Assembly: GCF_026213295.1 (NCBI RefSeq)
Contig: NC_079424.1
Span: 13,876,227 to 13,940,226, forward strand
Direction of reading: 5' to 3'
Length of the DNA: 64,000 nt
Source: Gadus chalcogrammus
Taxonomy: Eukaryota; Chordata; Actinopteri; Gadiformes; Gadidae
Shown here piece after piece: positions 1 to 16,997 of the stretch. Below the pieces are notes generated by a model. It saw only the letters and a list, made by a program, of their open reading frames with translations, made no database searches and had not been told where the DNA came from. Position 1 is the stretch's first letter. Every line of letters starts with the position of its first letter. The position numbers were made by a program, and so were the translations under genes.

Positions 1-62
<62 letters not shown>

Positions 63-66
63 GACA
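1..66. repeat. (CA)n microsatellite at the window edge
   Basis: Almost pure CA dinucleotides run from the first base with a few A interruptions near the end. The array is cut by the window edge, so its true length is unknown. It is followed by short C-runs and a 15-bp C tract at 81-95. Confidence 0.97.
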
Positions 67-95
67 CATACCCCCCATTTCCCCCCCCCCCCCCC

Positions 96-4058
<3,963 letters not shown>

Positions 4059-4238
4059 GATCACTATTTTATTTTGTGATTCAATATTTTCCGGCAGGTT
4101 TGAAGGCACAACATAATGAATCATATCCCAAATCGACTTCATTATTTAATGTTGTTCCTCCAATTGAATTGAATTCGCAATATTTACCTGGACATCATCC
4201 TGAATATCTTCAAAGCCTCAAAGCCTTGTCATGTATGT

Positions 4239-5594
<1,356 letters not shown>

Positions 5595-5602
5595 CTTTAC
5601 AG

Positions 5603-6116
5603 CAGTGGTTCTCCAACGCGGGTGCGCGTACCCCCAGGGGTACTGGAGTGCAGGGGGTAAAAAGAAGAAAAAAATAGCGATCGATTCAATCCTGAGAGCT
5701 AGACCATAGAACATTTAGAAAGTGAACAAGTGGTTGAAATGTGAATCCGAAAACAAGGAGAAAGGAGAATCCGTGAAAGAGAATGCGCATCCAGAAACAC
5801 CAACATTTTAGGAATAATATATTGGAATGGGATTCACCTCTACAGGCTCTCACCCTGTGCCGGCGTCGTGCTTCTCTTGTGGGGAGAAATTAGCGAACAG
5901 TTGCATGAAGAACAGGCCCATGTTTCTCACTAAATTGTATTTGCACACTTTAAATATTCATGTTGACACTGTCAAACAGAACACACAGACAATATTTATG
6001 TTCAATTTATTTTTCTGTTATTTTTTGTTATTTATGTGTTTTGTGCTGGTGTAGAGAGTATTCAGCTGGAAAAGTATCTTATGGGTACACTAGTAGAAGA
6101 AGTTTGAGAACCAATG
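5603..6116 (+). mobile_element. Non-autonomous hAT transposon with remnant BED finger
   Basis: A 514-bp element with hAT-type terminal inverted repeats. The left end starts CAGTGGTTCTCCAA and the reverse complement of the right end starts CATTGGTTCTCAA. It is flanked by an 8-bp target-site duplication with one mismatch (CTTTACAG at 5595-5602, CTTTAGAG at 6117-6124). Inside, around 5827-5965, one frame reads GFTSTGSHPVPASCFSCGEK, which resembles the start of the BED-like zinc finger of ZBED5/SCAND3-type hAT transposases (CxxC spacing kept). Stop codons lie just upstream and the rest of the transposase is absent. I read it as an internally deleted, immobile copy whose ends could still be recognised by an active relative. 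Confidence 0.8.
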
Positions 6117-6813
6117 CTTTAGAGGAATGGAGATTATTTGTGTCGCCCAGGGGAAGTCAGTTTGTTGAACATGTCCATGCTATTAATGTTTTTGAGGATA
6201 AGCATGTTTTTTTTATGCCAAGCTCACACTACAAGACGCTGAATTCTTCAAAACATCCCATCTGAGGAAAGCAGCTCACATCTTTCGACTGTCAAATGAC
6301 CGACTTTAAAAACCGCTGCAAGGTGGGGAACATACTAGCCGATTTAGGGAGGAAATACAATTACCCCGTTGGTCTCACATCACAAGACTTCTTCAGGACA
6401 ACAAATCAAAAATAGGAATAGGATGAATCTTTGAGTATGTCTACGGGAGTGTGAATACTGTCATGAAAGTCAGAGTAAGCCAAATACATAATACCTGATT
6501 GAATAGTAATGGGCTACATCTTTATTTTTAAGTCTATAGTCGGTTTACTCTCCAAAGAGAATATCCTGGCAATTTTAATAATTTTTAAGTTCAGCAAATA
6601 TCGGTAATGCACTATATTCTCATCAATGAACATTACGTAGGTTATTGATAAAATAATACTTGGCACTGCTGTTCATGAACACCATGGACTCTACTTCCGA
6701 TCCAAACACTGGCCAAATCAAATCAGTTGCTATTGTCTCTGACATTGTATTTAGGTTATGTTGGGTTTGCTGTGCAGTGCACTCAGGTATTCTTGTTTAT
6801 CTTTGCGAGAGAA

Positions 6814-6919
<106 letters not shown>

Positions 6920-6939
6920 ACATGCAAAACAGAGGAATG

Positions 6940-7170
6940 TGTTTGAGAGAAGTGTGTGTGAGGGAGAGGGATGGAGTGCGTGAGAGAGACACATGTGTGA
7001 GGGAAAGAGAAGTATGTGAGAAGTGTGTGTGAGAGGAGTGTGTGTGTGAGTGTGTGACAGAGAGAAATGTGTGCGCGTGTGAGAGGAGGGTGTGAGATAG
7101 TAATCTGTGAGAGAGGTGTGTGTTCATCCATTAGGAGTGTGTGGGGCGACAGAGTTGCGTGTGTATGCCT
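6940..7170. repeat. Degenerate GTGTGAG/GAGAG purine-rich tract
   Basis: Irregular repeats of GTGTGAG, GAGAGA and AGTGTGTG spread over about 230 bp next to the pure TG array, consistent with a decayed, older portion of the same simple-sequence locus. Long apparent open frames on the minus strand come from this composition and are not genes. Confidence 0.7.
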
Positions 7171-7179
7171 GCGTGTGTA

Positions 7180-10100
7180 GAATGCAGACCTGCATAATGT
7201 GAGGCTAAATCTGTAAACAATAACAAATCATTCTCAATATCCAGTCTAATTTGAATTACACCATGATCAATCTCCACGCCCTCTGGCCTTTGAAAATGTA
7301 CAATTGTTAAGACATTTATAATGCAGATATATAATGTCTTAAACTATCATAACAGTTCTTAACTATTGTATAGTTCTCAACGACCACTCTCAATGAAGTA
7401 TGATAAACGCAAAAAAAAAAAAAATAGGTGCTTTGAAAAGCATTTTATTTTTATGCTGACATCATTGAGTTTTATTTACTACAATATACATTGTTTTACA
7501 CCATATGATTATGATATGATTCCACTGAATCAACGCATGCTTTGCAGATAATACAGCATTTCGTATTCTACATTTCCTAGACTTCAAACATAAATGCACC
7601 AGAACATGTTGTTACTTTGACTGTACATTGAGCAATCAACGTTCAAATGTCAATACAGCCATCCCCACACTCAAGGAGACCTCCTGTGTGGCAACATGGA
7701 GCACTAGGTCATGCATCATTGTCTGCAAACCTTACAATAAACCGGTTTTCCAACACAACACAATCCTGCGTCCTTGTTTGTGGGAGTCCAATAAAAGTCA
7801 CCCAGGTGGAGTGTGGCAGACACTTAGGTCGCGTGTAGCATGGACCTTGCTACAGATTTATTTACTGTGTTGCTAGGTTTTCAGGTGTTTGTCCACTGCA
7901 CCAACGTAACCACACCCAACTGTAGAATATTGGCCAACACAGAATTCCAGAACAACCAACCACCACAATCTGGTCTGGTACACTGACTCGCTGTTGGTGT
8001 TTTATTGTTAAGGCACCTTTTAGAGCTATCATGTTCCCCGGAGATACGGCACTGTGTGTGCGCCCTGTTGATCCGTTAGGGCAAGAGTCTTCTCATAATC
8101 CAGTGATGGAGTCGTCCAGTGGCCTGGGCGGGTGGTCAAAGGTCGCACTCCCCTGAGGCCCCCTCTGGCAGATTATAGGGGCATGTCTGACTGGCAGAAG
8201 ACCCAGAGGCAGTTGAAGAATATGATGAAAGAATTATAACTGCACAATTGACTGAAAGCACCCTGGGGTCCCTTTAGAATGAGCTACTGGAAATTGCTGT
8301 GGGGAAGGAGGCTTTCCGTGCTTCCGCAAGATCCAAGACATTGGATAAATGGGACAGGTTTTAGTGAGGTGAAGGGGGAGAATACAGTTTAACCGTCACA
8401 GTGTTTATGTCGAATGCACTTCAATGAAGCTACTTTAAAGAAATTGCGTTAGGTTTTCTCTATTTTAAATGTTTCTTTGTTTTAAAAAATGTAAACAGTC
8501 TCATACTTGAACAAGTGAAATGGCTCCAGTTAAAAAAAAATATTCTGCAATCTACCTCTGAAAAAACTTTTTTTTTTACTTTTTGATGTGTAGAGCCTAT
8601 GGGCCAATGTTATTTTTGTGGTATTGGACAATGATTATTACCGCTGCTAATTGTTTGGGATTTTTGGTTACTCAGAGCTTTATTAATATAATACCACAGA
8701 AGGAAAAGCAACCTTGGTCAGGTCTCTTCAAGGCTGTATTCAACCGTGTTCCTCGTCCGCTTTTCTGCTTGATTTGCTGATTGGGCCAGTCTGAAAGTAA
8801 GTACGTTTCACGGATCAACTGTCATCTTTTGTGAGTGGGACAGAAGATTCAAGACAATTCTACACGCAATGTTTTGTGTGTGTATGTGTGTGTGTGTGTG
8901 CATGTGTGTACAGTGTACTGTATATCTCTCTCAGACAACCACTTTGAAAAAATAATACATTTTTTCCATCATGTGCTGCTGCCGAGCTATAGGGCCCCTG
9001 GTCTATATCTCTGTGTGTTTACATAGTCCTCACTGTGGTTTACACGCTGTTTACCCTACTGCTCCTGCAGGAGTTCATCTTCTGTAACAGACACCTTTTA
9101 GGAGAAGTCTGTATCTCTGCTCTTACAATGCTGTCTTTTACCGGCAGATCCTTGACCTCTTTGTGGCTCCTCTGCACCCAGGCTTTCTCTGTCTTCTATC
9201 TCTAGATCTGCCCCTGTCTTGGCTGCTTGATCGCGGGTGGCAAAAGATGTGCTTTGCTTTTAGAACAATAAGAGTTAACTGTTGCTCATCTGTTTTCATC
9301 CTTTGCTGCCTTTAAATCTTTTGGTAAATGGGGATGCGCAGACTGACAACTTAATGCCGGGGAACCATCTCCTTTATCTCTGAGTGAGTCGCTCAATAGA
9401 CTCCCAATAGATATTACACATTTTGCAAGTGGATAACCAATTGATGAACTGGAACCACTCGTTTCATATAGGGATTGAAATCAGATCTTAATATTCTCCA
9501 TGAGGCCGATGGATTTTTTTTTTTTTGTTTGTAGACAGATTTAATTCAATGCAGAAACAAAGCCAAACTGTGTTAGTTGCAACACAGTTATCAACAAAAT
9601 AATGCAATCTGCTGAAACCAGAGGCTGGGGGATGGCAAAATAAAATGATGGATGAAAAGATAGATGGATAAACGGATGGGTGAACTGTTGAATAATTTGT
9701 CAATAGATGGATGGATGATGGATAGAGAGACCGCAACCGCTTGGTAGCATTCAGTTTATACCAAAAGCAAACTACTTTGTAAATAACTTTTGAAACTTTG
9801 TACACCTTTTAGGGCTTCCCATATTTACAGATGGCCAAGTTTTGAAGCGTGCACAGAGTTGGAACTATTTCCTCTAATGGTGGCTATAGGGAAATTACCC
9901 TAACTTACAGCTTATTACATTAAAATGATCAATTGGCAATACAGGGCTACATGGCAGGGGCAGCAGCAGCATCTGAAAAAGGCTTGGAGGAAATGGGAAA
10001 CAAGCTCCTATGAATAACTGTGGGAAGCTGAAGCATGGCCTTCAGTGTTGTTTCTTCATTGACTTGTTCCCAGGCTGGAGGTCAATCAATCAGAACCAGC

Positions 10101-11030
10101 AGTGTTGGTGACCGTTTGGCTTTGACCCATGTAGATGCCAGCCACAGCCAGGGGCCAGTCAGTGGAGAGGTAGACTTTAAATCAAATGAATAATATTTCC
10201 GAATCCTATTTGTGTCTTCAGTACCCCAAGAGCCAGAGAGTGAGTGACCGTTTTTTTAAGATGGGAACCAACCCTTGCCGTTAAATACTATACACCAACG
10301 TACAAATACAATGCAAAAATAACAATATGGGGTTGTCTGTGACTTTGCTACCAAATGTGAGGTTGGAATGAGATGTGATCTCATAAAAATGGGCTGAATT
10401 ACTATGGAATGAAGTCCAATTAATCCTTTACCTCACCAACATTCTGGCATTATTTTGACAACATTCCCAGAAGACAGGAAATTCCGATCATACATTATGA
10501 AATCTGTTTGTTACATTTTCAAAACGGTTGTAGAATGGTAAAAGATAATAATAATAAAAGTGCAAATGTACCAAAAGGTGAAATTGTAAAAAACATTAAT
10601 TTGAATAACCAACAAATGTAGAAGTATTGTCAAATGGCCAGAGGTGCAGCTGGAAATGCAATTATGATGAAACCCTTTGCTAACTTACCCTTAACTGAAA
10701 ATGTAATAGATTAGAATTATAATTAATCATCACCACGGTTAAAAAGGGTGGTCTTCCCTTTCTGTTCTTTCTCTCTAGCATTTACCTCCTTTACCTGTTC
10801 CCAATCATTAGAAAACCCACTTTGATTTTAAACTTAAAAAAGTGATGTCAGTCCATTTCTCTAACATTTCATATTAATTTACAGGATTTCCATCAGCATC
10901 GACTTAAAACAAGTCTCTTTCATCCCTAAACCCTTTCTCCCACCATCTCCCCTGTTTCCTATTCCACTCCATATTTCTCTAACTTCAGTGTCTCTTACCT
11001 TCATCCTTTCTCTCTCCATGTCTTGGCTCT
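7180..11030. other. 5' flank of kcnd3, nothing recognised
   Basis: Mixed-composition DNA with short homopolymers, a GGATGGAT/GATA-like simple stretch near 9650-9730 and no supported gene. Open frames are short and overlap one another. Proximal or distal regulatory elements of the downstream channel gene may lie here, but I cannot identify any by eye. Confidence 0.4.
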
Positions 11031-11052
11031 CTCTCTCTCTCTCCCCTGAAAG

Positions 11053-11154
11053 GCCACACACAAGGCCATCCACTCAAAGGTCTTCATCAGGCACACCCTG
11101 CGGGAGGGGGAGGGGGTGTACTGCCAGTGTATACTGGCTGAGATTGAAGTACAG
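11053..11154 (+). other. Orphan exon-like open segment (unidentified)
   Basis: A 102-bp segment is preceded by a long polypyrimidine tract ending CCCCTGAAAG and followed by a strong donor, CAG|GTGAGG. It is open in a frame that starts and ends on codon boundaries (34 codons, phase 0/0). The translation includes HKAIHSKVFIRHTL and VYCQCILAEIEVQ, which look protein-like and not low-complexity. I do not recognise the protein. It is probably not a 5' coding extension of kcnd3, because joining it to the acceptor at 13018 reaches TGA after ten codons. It could be one exon of a different + strand gene, an alternative 5' exon, or a fragment of a processed or duplicated gene. Confidence 0.4.
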
Positions 11155-11879
11155 GTGAGGTGATGCTCTATTGATGAGAGTCACAGTATAGCCTCCCTAC
11201 GATGCTATATGGTCTTCGATGCTATCTGTACGCATCGTTCACGGGGCTCTGAAGTGGAAGGTCAGTTTGAACAAACCACAATGGAGGACACCCCATGCCG
11301 AATTTGGGATGACAGCCTTGTGCTATTCAGAATATAGAATAAGTATTAGGCCTATTAAGATGACATCGTAACTCGAACAACAATTATCATAATCATCACC
11401 ATTGTAATTATTTATTGTATTTTTCGAGCATTGAAGTTCTTCTTCTTACTTTTATTATGAATAGGCCTAGAAGTAGGTATTTTGTGGTATTATATTATCA
11501 ACAGCAACTTATATGGGCCAACTCTATCTACCATATATTATAGGCCATATGGGTAGCTGAATTTCTAAGTCTTGTTCTGACACAAGCTATGAATGAGGCA
11601 CACTGGTGTGTAGTCAGGCAACTTAATCCCGTATGCATGCAAAAAGAAAGAAGAAAACTGCGTTCAAATGAGCTAACAGGGAAGCGTTCATAACCTTTGT
11701 GATGGGGAAGCAGAGGTGCTGGTGGCGGTGGTGGTGGTGGGTGGAGGGCTCTTGGCGGCATAATGAGACGGGCTGACACAGAAGGAGACGCTAGTACTTT
11801 CTGGGTGAGAAGGAGCGCACTAGAGCTCCTGCACGACACCAACACTACCTTTTTAATATTCTTGGGGAAACGGCAGAAA

Positions 11880-12121
11880 ATCGAAAGTGCGTTTCGAGCT
11901 CTTAGCGAGCCAGTTTCACCTTAGTGGAGATCGATTTCTGATTTTTCGATCCGTATTTAATTGGATGAGCAGCGCCGTCGCGGGGTTCAGGACAAAGGTA
12001 CAGGCGACACTCGGGTGGACTATTCAGTCCAAATGCATCTCCAGAGGACCCGCGCTCTGGTAATGTGGACCCATCCTAGGATCCCTGTCACCCTTTCTCC
12101 TTGAGTCAGGACACAATATCG
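11880..12121 (+). other. kcnd3: Candidate non-coding first exon (5'UTR) of kcnd3
   Basis: The sequence becomes richer in GC and CpG than its surroundings and ends at a consensus splice donor, ATCG|GTGAGT, at 12121/12122. Mammalian KCND3 has a non-coding exon upstream of the large first coding exon, and this is the best candidate partner for the acceptor at 13017-13018, leaving an 897-bp intron. The left boundary is a guess, because no clear TATA box or initiator could be fixed (an AT-rich TTTTTAATATTC occurs near 11850). The exon contains an upstream ATG frame (11965-12063). Confidence 0.45.
11965..12063 (+). CDS. Upstream open reading frame in the putative 5'UTR (32 aa)
   Basis: An ATG in the candidate first exon opens 32 codons (starting MSSAVAGFRTKVQ) and stops at TAA before the donor. 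If the exon is real, this uORF would precede the channel start codon and could damp its translation. The peptide has no recognised homology and translation is not shown. Confidence 0.2.
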   Translation: MSSAVAGFRTKVQATLGWTIQSKCISRGPALW

Positions 12122-13018
12122 GTGAGTCTATTTATTTAATTGCATTTAAACTCCAAAATGTAAGTCGTTCGTATTTTGCTGTGACGGAATTAATGTGTTC
12201 GCAATTAAGAAATGTTATCGGTAGCCTCGAACTCAAGCGTTTATCATAGTCCGTGGTCGGAGTTTAGGCAATTCTTGAAACGACATTGTCACTATTCAAC
12301 AGGTTTCAATTCATGGCGGTATGCACTACGCTCTGCAGGCAAATAATACATCGCCCACTGTGAAGCGCATGAAGGATAGATGGAACACACACATACACAC
12401 ACGCACACACGCACACTCGCACATACACACACACACATACACACGCACACGATATTGTAGCCTACTGTTGCCGAATCTGCAGCTGTAAGCCTGAATAACT
12501 GTCATTGACGATATACGGCCACCCCAAGTGACTTAAATAAGAACATGCAGAAGGCAGATCATAAACCTATAACTGCTGCCGCAGTCAGCAAATCTTCCCT
12601 TTTGTTTTTTTAGGTACTTCTTTATTTATAGTGACTCATTTCTGAGAGTGTGACAGTTATTCAGTTAAAATAACCAAATATGTTTGCAGTTATGCTTTTT
12701 GCCTATGTTTTATTATCTCACGTTGACTTCAACAGTGCAGTGTCTGGCTGGTTGCCTTGCACTCGTGTTCCCGTTGCCATAAATCAGCTTTTCCCTCAGT
12801 GCCGAATGACATTGCAATGAAACGTCTCCCTTTATTTTATTGTCAGAATAAAGTGGCGGTGCAAATTGGGAAGGAGATAAAAGAGGACTTAATTAATCAA
12901 TGATGCAGCTAGTAGCTAGTACTGTAGCTCGTAGCAGTTAATCCAGTTTTCTTTTTTTGTTAATTCTTTCAAGGCTTCTTTTCACAAATTCCCTCTTTGA
13001 ATGTCTCAATTTGTTTAG
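12122..13018 (+). other. Putative first intron of kcnd3 (5'UTR intron)
   Basis: It starts with GTGAGT and ends TTTGTTTAG. It contains degenerate AC-rich simple sequence at about 12390-12450 and otherwise ordinary AT-rich sequence. No coding or RNA gene seen. Confidence 0.45.
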
Positions 13019-13051
13019 ATGAAAGTGGATCTCAAAGCGAGAGGCGTGTGA
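13019..13051 (+). CDS. Ten-codon uORF at the start of the first coding exon
   Basis: Directly after the acceptor TTGTTTAG an ATG begins [10 protein letters not shown] and ends at TGA, 40 bp upstream of the channel ATG. Its position at the splice junction means it would be present only in transcripts using this acceptor. A role in reducing initiation at the main ATG is inference. Confidence 0.25.
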   Translation: MKVDLKARGV

Positions 13052-13091
13052 CGGAGGGAGCGGAAGACCTCCTGCGAGAGTCTCCTCCGAC

Positions 13092-14191
13092 ATGGCAGGA
13101 GTGACCGCATGGCTTCCCTTCGCCAGGGCGGCAGCCATTGGCTGGATGCCCGTGGCCAACGGCCCCATGCCTGTGGCACCGAGGGACCACAGCAAGAGGA
13201 AGGACGAGCTCATCGTCCTCAACGTCAGCGGCCGGCGCTTCCAGACCTGGAGGACCACGCTGGACCGTTACCCAGACTCCCTGTTGGGCAGCTCCGAGAA
13301 GGAGTTCTTCTTCAACGAGGAGACCAAGGAGTACTTCTTCGACCGTGACCCCGACTCCTTCCGGAGCATCCTGAACTTCTACCGCACGGGTAAGCTCCAC
13401 TACCCGCGCTACGAGTGCATCTCGGCCTACGACGAGGAGCTGGCCTTCTTCGGCATCATCCCCGAGATCATCGGCGACTGCTGCTACGAAGAGTACAAGG
13501 ACCGCAAGCGGGAGAACGTTGAGCGTCTCCAGGACGACCAGGAGGAGAACAAGGACCTCAAGCTGCCCAACATGACCGCCCGCGAGACCATGTGGCGGGC
13601 CTTCGAGAACCCCCACACCTCCACCATGGCGCTGGTCTTCTACTACGTCACAGGCTTCTTCATCGCCATCTCTGTGCTCACCAACGTGGTGGAGACGGTG
13701 CCCTGCGGCACCTCCACGCAGCAGAAGGAGGTGCCCTGTGGCGAGCGCTACACGGTGGCCTTCTTCTGCATGGACACGGCGTGCGTGATGATCTTCACCG
13801 TGGAGTACCTGATGCGGCTGTTTGCCGCGCCCAGCCGCTACCACTTCATGCGCTCGGTGATGAGCATCATCGACGTGGTGGCCATCCTGCCCTACTACAT
13901 CGGCCTGGTGATGACGGACAACGAGGACGTGAGCGGCGCCTTCGTCACCCTCAGGGTGTTCCGCGTCTTCCGCATCTTCAAGTTCTCCCGCCACTCGCAG
14001 GGCCTGCGCATCCTGGGCTACACGCTGAAGAGCTGCGCCTCGGAGCTGGGCTTCCTGCTCTTCTCGCTCACCATGGCCATCATCATCTTCGCCACGGTCA
14101 TGTTCTACGCCGAGAAGGGCTCGTCGTCCACCAAGTTCACCTCCATCCCCGCCTCCTTCTGGTACACCATCGTAACTATGACGACGTTAGG
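13092..14191 (+). CDS. kcnd3: Kv4.3 channel, coding exon 1 (T1, S1-S5, pore)
   Basis: This exon encodes residues 1-366 plus two bases of codon 367 of an A-type voltage-gated potassium channel of the Shal/Kv4 family, a plasma-membrane tetramer giving fast-inactivating subthreshold K+ current in neurons and heart. The N-terminus ([14 protein letters not shown]) is the hydrophobic KChIP-binding segment. The T1 tetramerisation domain covers about 38-135, with the zinc motif H103-X5-C109-X20-C130-C131. S1 is about 179-202, S2 222-245, S3 255-274, S4 287-309 with regularly spaced arginines ([14 protein letters not shown]), S5 319-341, and the pore helix runs 350-363 into TMTTLG. The start has good context (G at -3 and +4). 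The exon ends TTAGG|GTGAGT in phase 2. [14 protein letters not shown] and KEYFFDRDP point to Kv4.3 rather than Kv4.1 or Kv4.2. GC at third positions is very high compared with the AT-rich flanks. The family call is near certain, the paralogue likely. Confidence 0.96.
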
Positions 14192-14208
14192 GTGAGTGGA
14201 CGCAAATT

Positions 14209-14234
14209 CCCCCCCCCCCCCCCCCCCCCCCCCC
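14209..14234. repeat. 26-bp poly-C tract just inside the kcnd3 long intron
   Basis: An uninterrupted run of 26 C begins 17 bp after the splice donor of coding exon 1. The opposite strand is G26, which can form a G-quadruplex. The run length is likely to vary between alleles and be error-prone in sequencing. Confidence 0.95.
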
Positions 14235-14319
14235 ACCTGATGCTTGATAAAACGCATGCGCGCAAGCACAAGCGCACACAAGCACACGGCCGAACAAGCA
14301 CGTGCACACGCACGTTTAC

Positions 14320-14326
14320 ACACACG

Positions 14327-14357
<31 letters not shown>

Positions 14358-14372
14358 GCACACACACACAAG
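14320..14372. repeat. (AC)n microsatellite, imperfect
   Basis: ACAC repeats with G and T interruptions, embedded in a wider CA/GCAC-rich stretch from about 14265. Confidence 0.85.
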
Positions 14373-14379
14373 CACACAT

Positions 14380-16085
14380 ACTCTCAAGTCAATAAGCATA
14401 TATGCACTTTCCTAAGACTCATTTTATATTATTACTGGCAATTTCTTTATTTTATAATACCCTCCTGCTTCTCCCTTCTAGTCCACTTTGTGTCTTTATG
14501 CAACATTTTTGCATAACTGAACACCTTATCTAGCAGGGTTGTGACTTTAATATGTTTGTGATTGTTGTGTTGTTTCTTTGTACAAATGGACTCTCCACGG
14601 AACTGAACCAGGATTTGGAACCCACATAAGCCCTGCCTGTCTCAAACAATATATGAACGGGCCTGCAGCTTAATTTAGCCTGTCATAATGAGTCATGCCA
14701 TTGCTGGGTAGTGTTGCATTCACGTAGCGGTATCAACCCCTTTGTTTGCCTCACTTAAAACAAGCCAAATAAGGACATGTTTGTTAATGAGGGGTTGGGG
14801 TTGAGTCATCTGAAAGGTGATAATGCATGCAAGTGATGAGAAATCCCATGATTTGTTTGCATACATTGCGTGTTGCGTGTGAGCTGACTGTGCCATAGGT
14901 TCTTTTTCATTATTCATTGAGTGTAACTTTCACCTCCTCAAAATACATGAATGCAGCCATTTAAACAAAGCTTCCGGGTAAACAAAGCATCCTGGTTGTT
15001 TTGACTTGCAGCCAATGTGGCATTATGCCTTACAAATGACCAAATTAAACATTTGTGACTTCATGTTTTACAGATGATGACAGCACAAGAGTAAATATTG
15101 CATCTTTGTCCCACTGTGTGTGTGAGAGCTACAGTATGGCCCCCTTTGAATTGCCTTGAGAAACAGAATAATCAAAGTGCATTGCCTCAAGCTTCCAAAG
15201 AATGAAGCTGCACTGTTTTGTCGTATTTTTGTGGAAGACATTAGCGAGGCACCTTCCATACAAGAACATGTACCTCACAAGGGCTTTATAGTCCCACTCT
15301 GGTCTTAACTTCCTGAGACGACATCCCGAACGGCAGTGATTTATGTCCCCTCGTAAAAAGTTATTTCAAATCCGCCAGACTCAAGTTCTTGAAAACCAGG
15401 AAATGACACTGCATTGGGTGACAGACACCTTTATTATTTGTACGGGGGTTTCTTACTTGACAGTGCACCATACTGGCCTTAAAGGTGTGTATCTTCTTAA
15501 TTGAATGGACCTGAATTATCAGGTTGTACCACCAACAGGCATGATCAAAAGGTTAACATGAATGTTTACATCAATGAATATTCACCATGCGTTGTTTTTT
15601 TTTGATTTATTTTGTTTTTGTTTGGAAGAATGCTAGGTTTGGAATACATTCATATTGTCTTTTCCCCTTTTGTATTCTCCCTGCTCTTTATGCAGACCAT
15701 TGTCTGTCTGCCTGAGATAATCTTTGACTGCATATTCTTCATCGATATATAAAAAGACTGGGCTGGGAGAGACCACTGAGACACTGTAGCTCACACTGCT
15801 GTTTAACACGTTAGCCAAAAAGGCGACCCTCAACCTTCTCTCACAGCGCGTGTTCACCGTTGTCGGATTCCGGAACGGGGGGCTTATTATTAACTGCAAG
15901 TCTACAGCGAGTAAGAGCCTTAAGAGGAAGCATACAGTACCTTAAACTCGCCAAGGAATGTAACTATCCCGCTCCTAAAAACTGTACCGTTAGCAACCTC
16001 AGTGGTCTGGGTCTTGTTAAGGGAATCATAACAGTTATTACATTTATTGTCTGACCGATGCTGTCAAAGCAGGTGTCTTTGGGCG
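14380..16085 (+). other. kcnd3 long intron, nothing recognised
   Basis: Ordinary AT-rich intronic sequence. No exon-like open frame with splice sites and no transposon ends seen. An alternative exon cannot be excluded by eye. Confidence 0.4.
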
Positions 16086-16089
16086 TGGA

Positions 16090-16500
16090 GAATATAAAAG
16101 GTGCACTGTGTAGAATGGACTTGCCTTTAGTGGAATGTAGTTGGCAAAAATGTAATATATTATAATAATTATTTTTTAATTAGTTTATAATCCCATTGAA
16201 ATAAGAACCCTTGTGTTTTCGTTACCTTAGAACAAGCACTTTATTTCTACATAGGGAGCGGATCTTCTTCGAAGAGGGTGACCATGTTGCATCGCAATGT
16301 TCCTACAGTAGCCCAAAACGTCAACCAGCTCAAGAGAGAGGGGTGATTTTAATCAATCCAAAGAGAGATCTAGGAAGGAGGGGATTGTTTTATCCCCATA
16401 GCTACGACCCATTTGTTATACTTTTTTAGTACCGTCGTTGTGTACGAGCATTATAATGAGCGATGTTGTATCATCAACATCAACCACTGGCAAGACGGCG
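16090..16500. repeat. Probable dispersed fish repeat (MITE-like), poorly bounded
   Basis: From AAAGGTGCACTGTGTAGAAT onward the sequence resembles a dispersed repeat common in teleost genomes (conserved pieces around GTTTTCGTTACCTTAGAA and ACATAGGGAGCGG). I could not find matching terminal inverted repeats, so class and exact ends are unresolved. Recognition is from memory of the family. Confidence 0.35.
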
Positions 16501-16600
16501 ATCCACACATCTACACACAACGTGGCTTTAAGTGTTGAGAAGCATAACCTTCCGTCCCAGAGAGCATTGTGCTGTGGACACGTATAGTACTATAACGCCT

Positions 16601-16669
16601 GGTGTGTGTAGGTATGTGTAGGTATGTGTAGGTATGTGTAGGTGTGTGTAGGTATGTGTAGGTGTGTGA
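16601..16669. repeat. 10-bp tandem repeat, unit GGTATGTGTA, about 7 copies
   Basis: Seven copies of a 10-mer (GGTATGTGTA / GGTGTGTGTA) end 6 bp before the left arm of the large inverted repeat. Confidence 0.9.
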
Positions 16670-16675
16670 AGCTAC

Positions 16676-16997
16676 GTCTGAGCAGCGGTTGATCTTGATG
16701 ATCAAGTCCTAGAGTGGCTGAGGCTTCCTGGACCCTTATAATATAACGCCACGGTGTCTTAAGCAACATCACTCATTACAATGTTCAGCCCCATTATTGC
16801 AAAACACTCTTTTGTAATAGTTACTCTTGCCCTGGGATAGGCACTCATGGACCTCCGGCCTATTTGTCAAAACCACTGAAGTGCCACAAGAGTAAGCAAA
16901 TGTAATTACAATGTTTGCATTATTTGTTCCTTTGTTTTGCACACTTAAGATCTCAAAACATCATTGCCTGAAATTGTCTTTTGTCCAGTGCTGTTAT
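16676..16997. repeat. Left arm of 322-bp inverted duplication
   Basis: This segment reappears in reverse complement at 18889-19210. Both arms are 322 bp, with only scattered substitutions and small compensating indels seen on reading. It begins GTCTGAGCAG and ends CAGTGCTGTTAT. No terminal inverted repeats or target duplications bound it, which argues against a simple transposon. Confidence 0.93.

Noticed and set aside
13032..13994. 320-codon open frame on the minus strand opposite the Kv4.3 exon
   Set aside because: It is the antisense shadow of a very GC-rich coding exon. Its protein is H/D/G/V-rich low-complexity sequence with no domain, and all splice and domain evidence supports the plus strand.
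13592..14395. 267-codon plus-strand frame overlapping the Kv4.3 exon
   Set aside because: A shifted-frame shadow that reads through the splice donor into poly-C and CA repeats.
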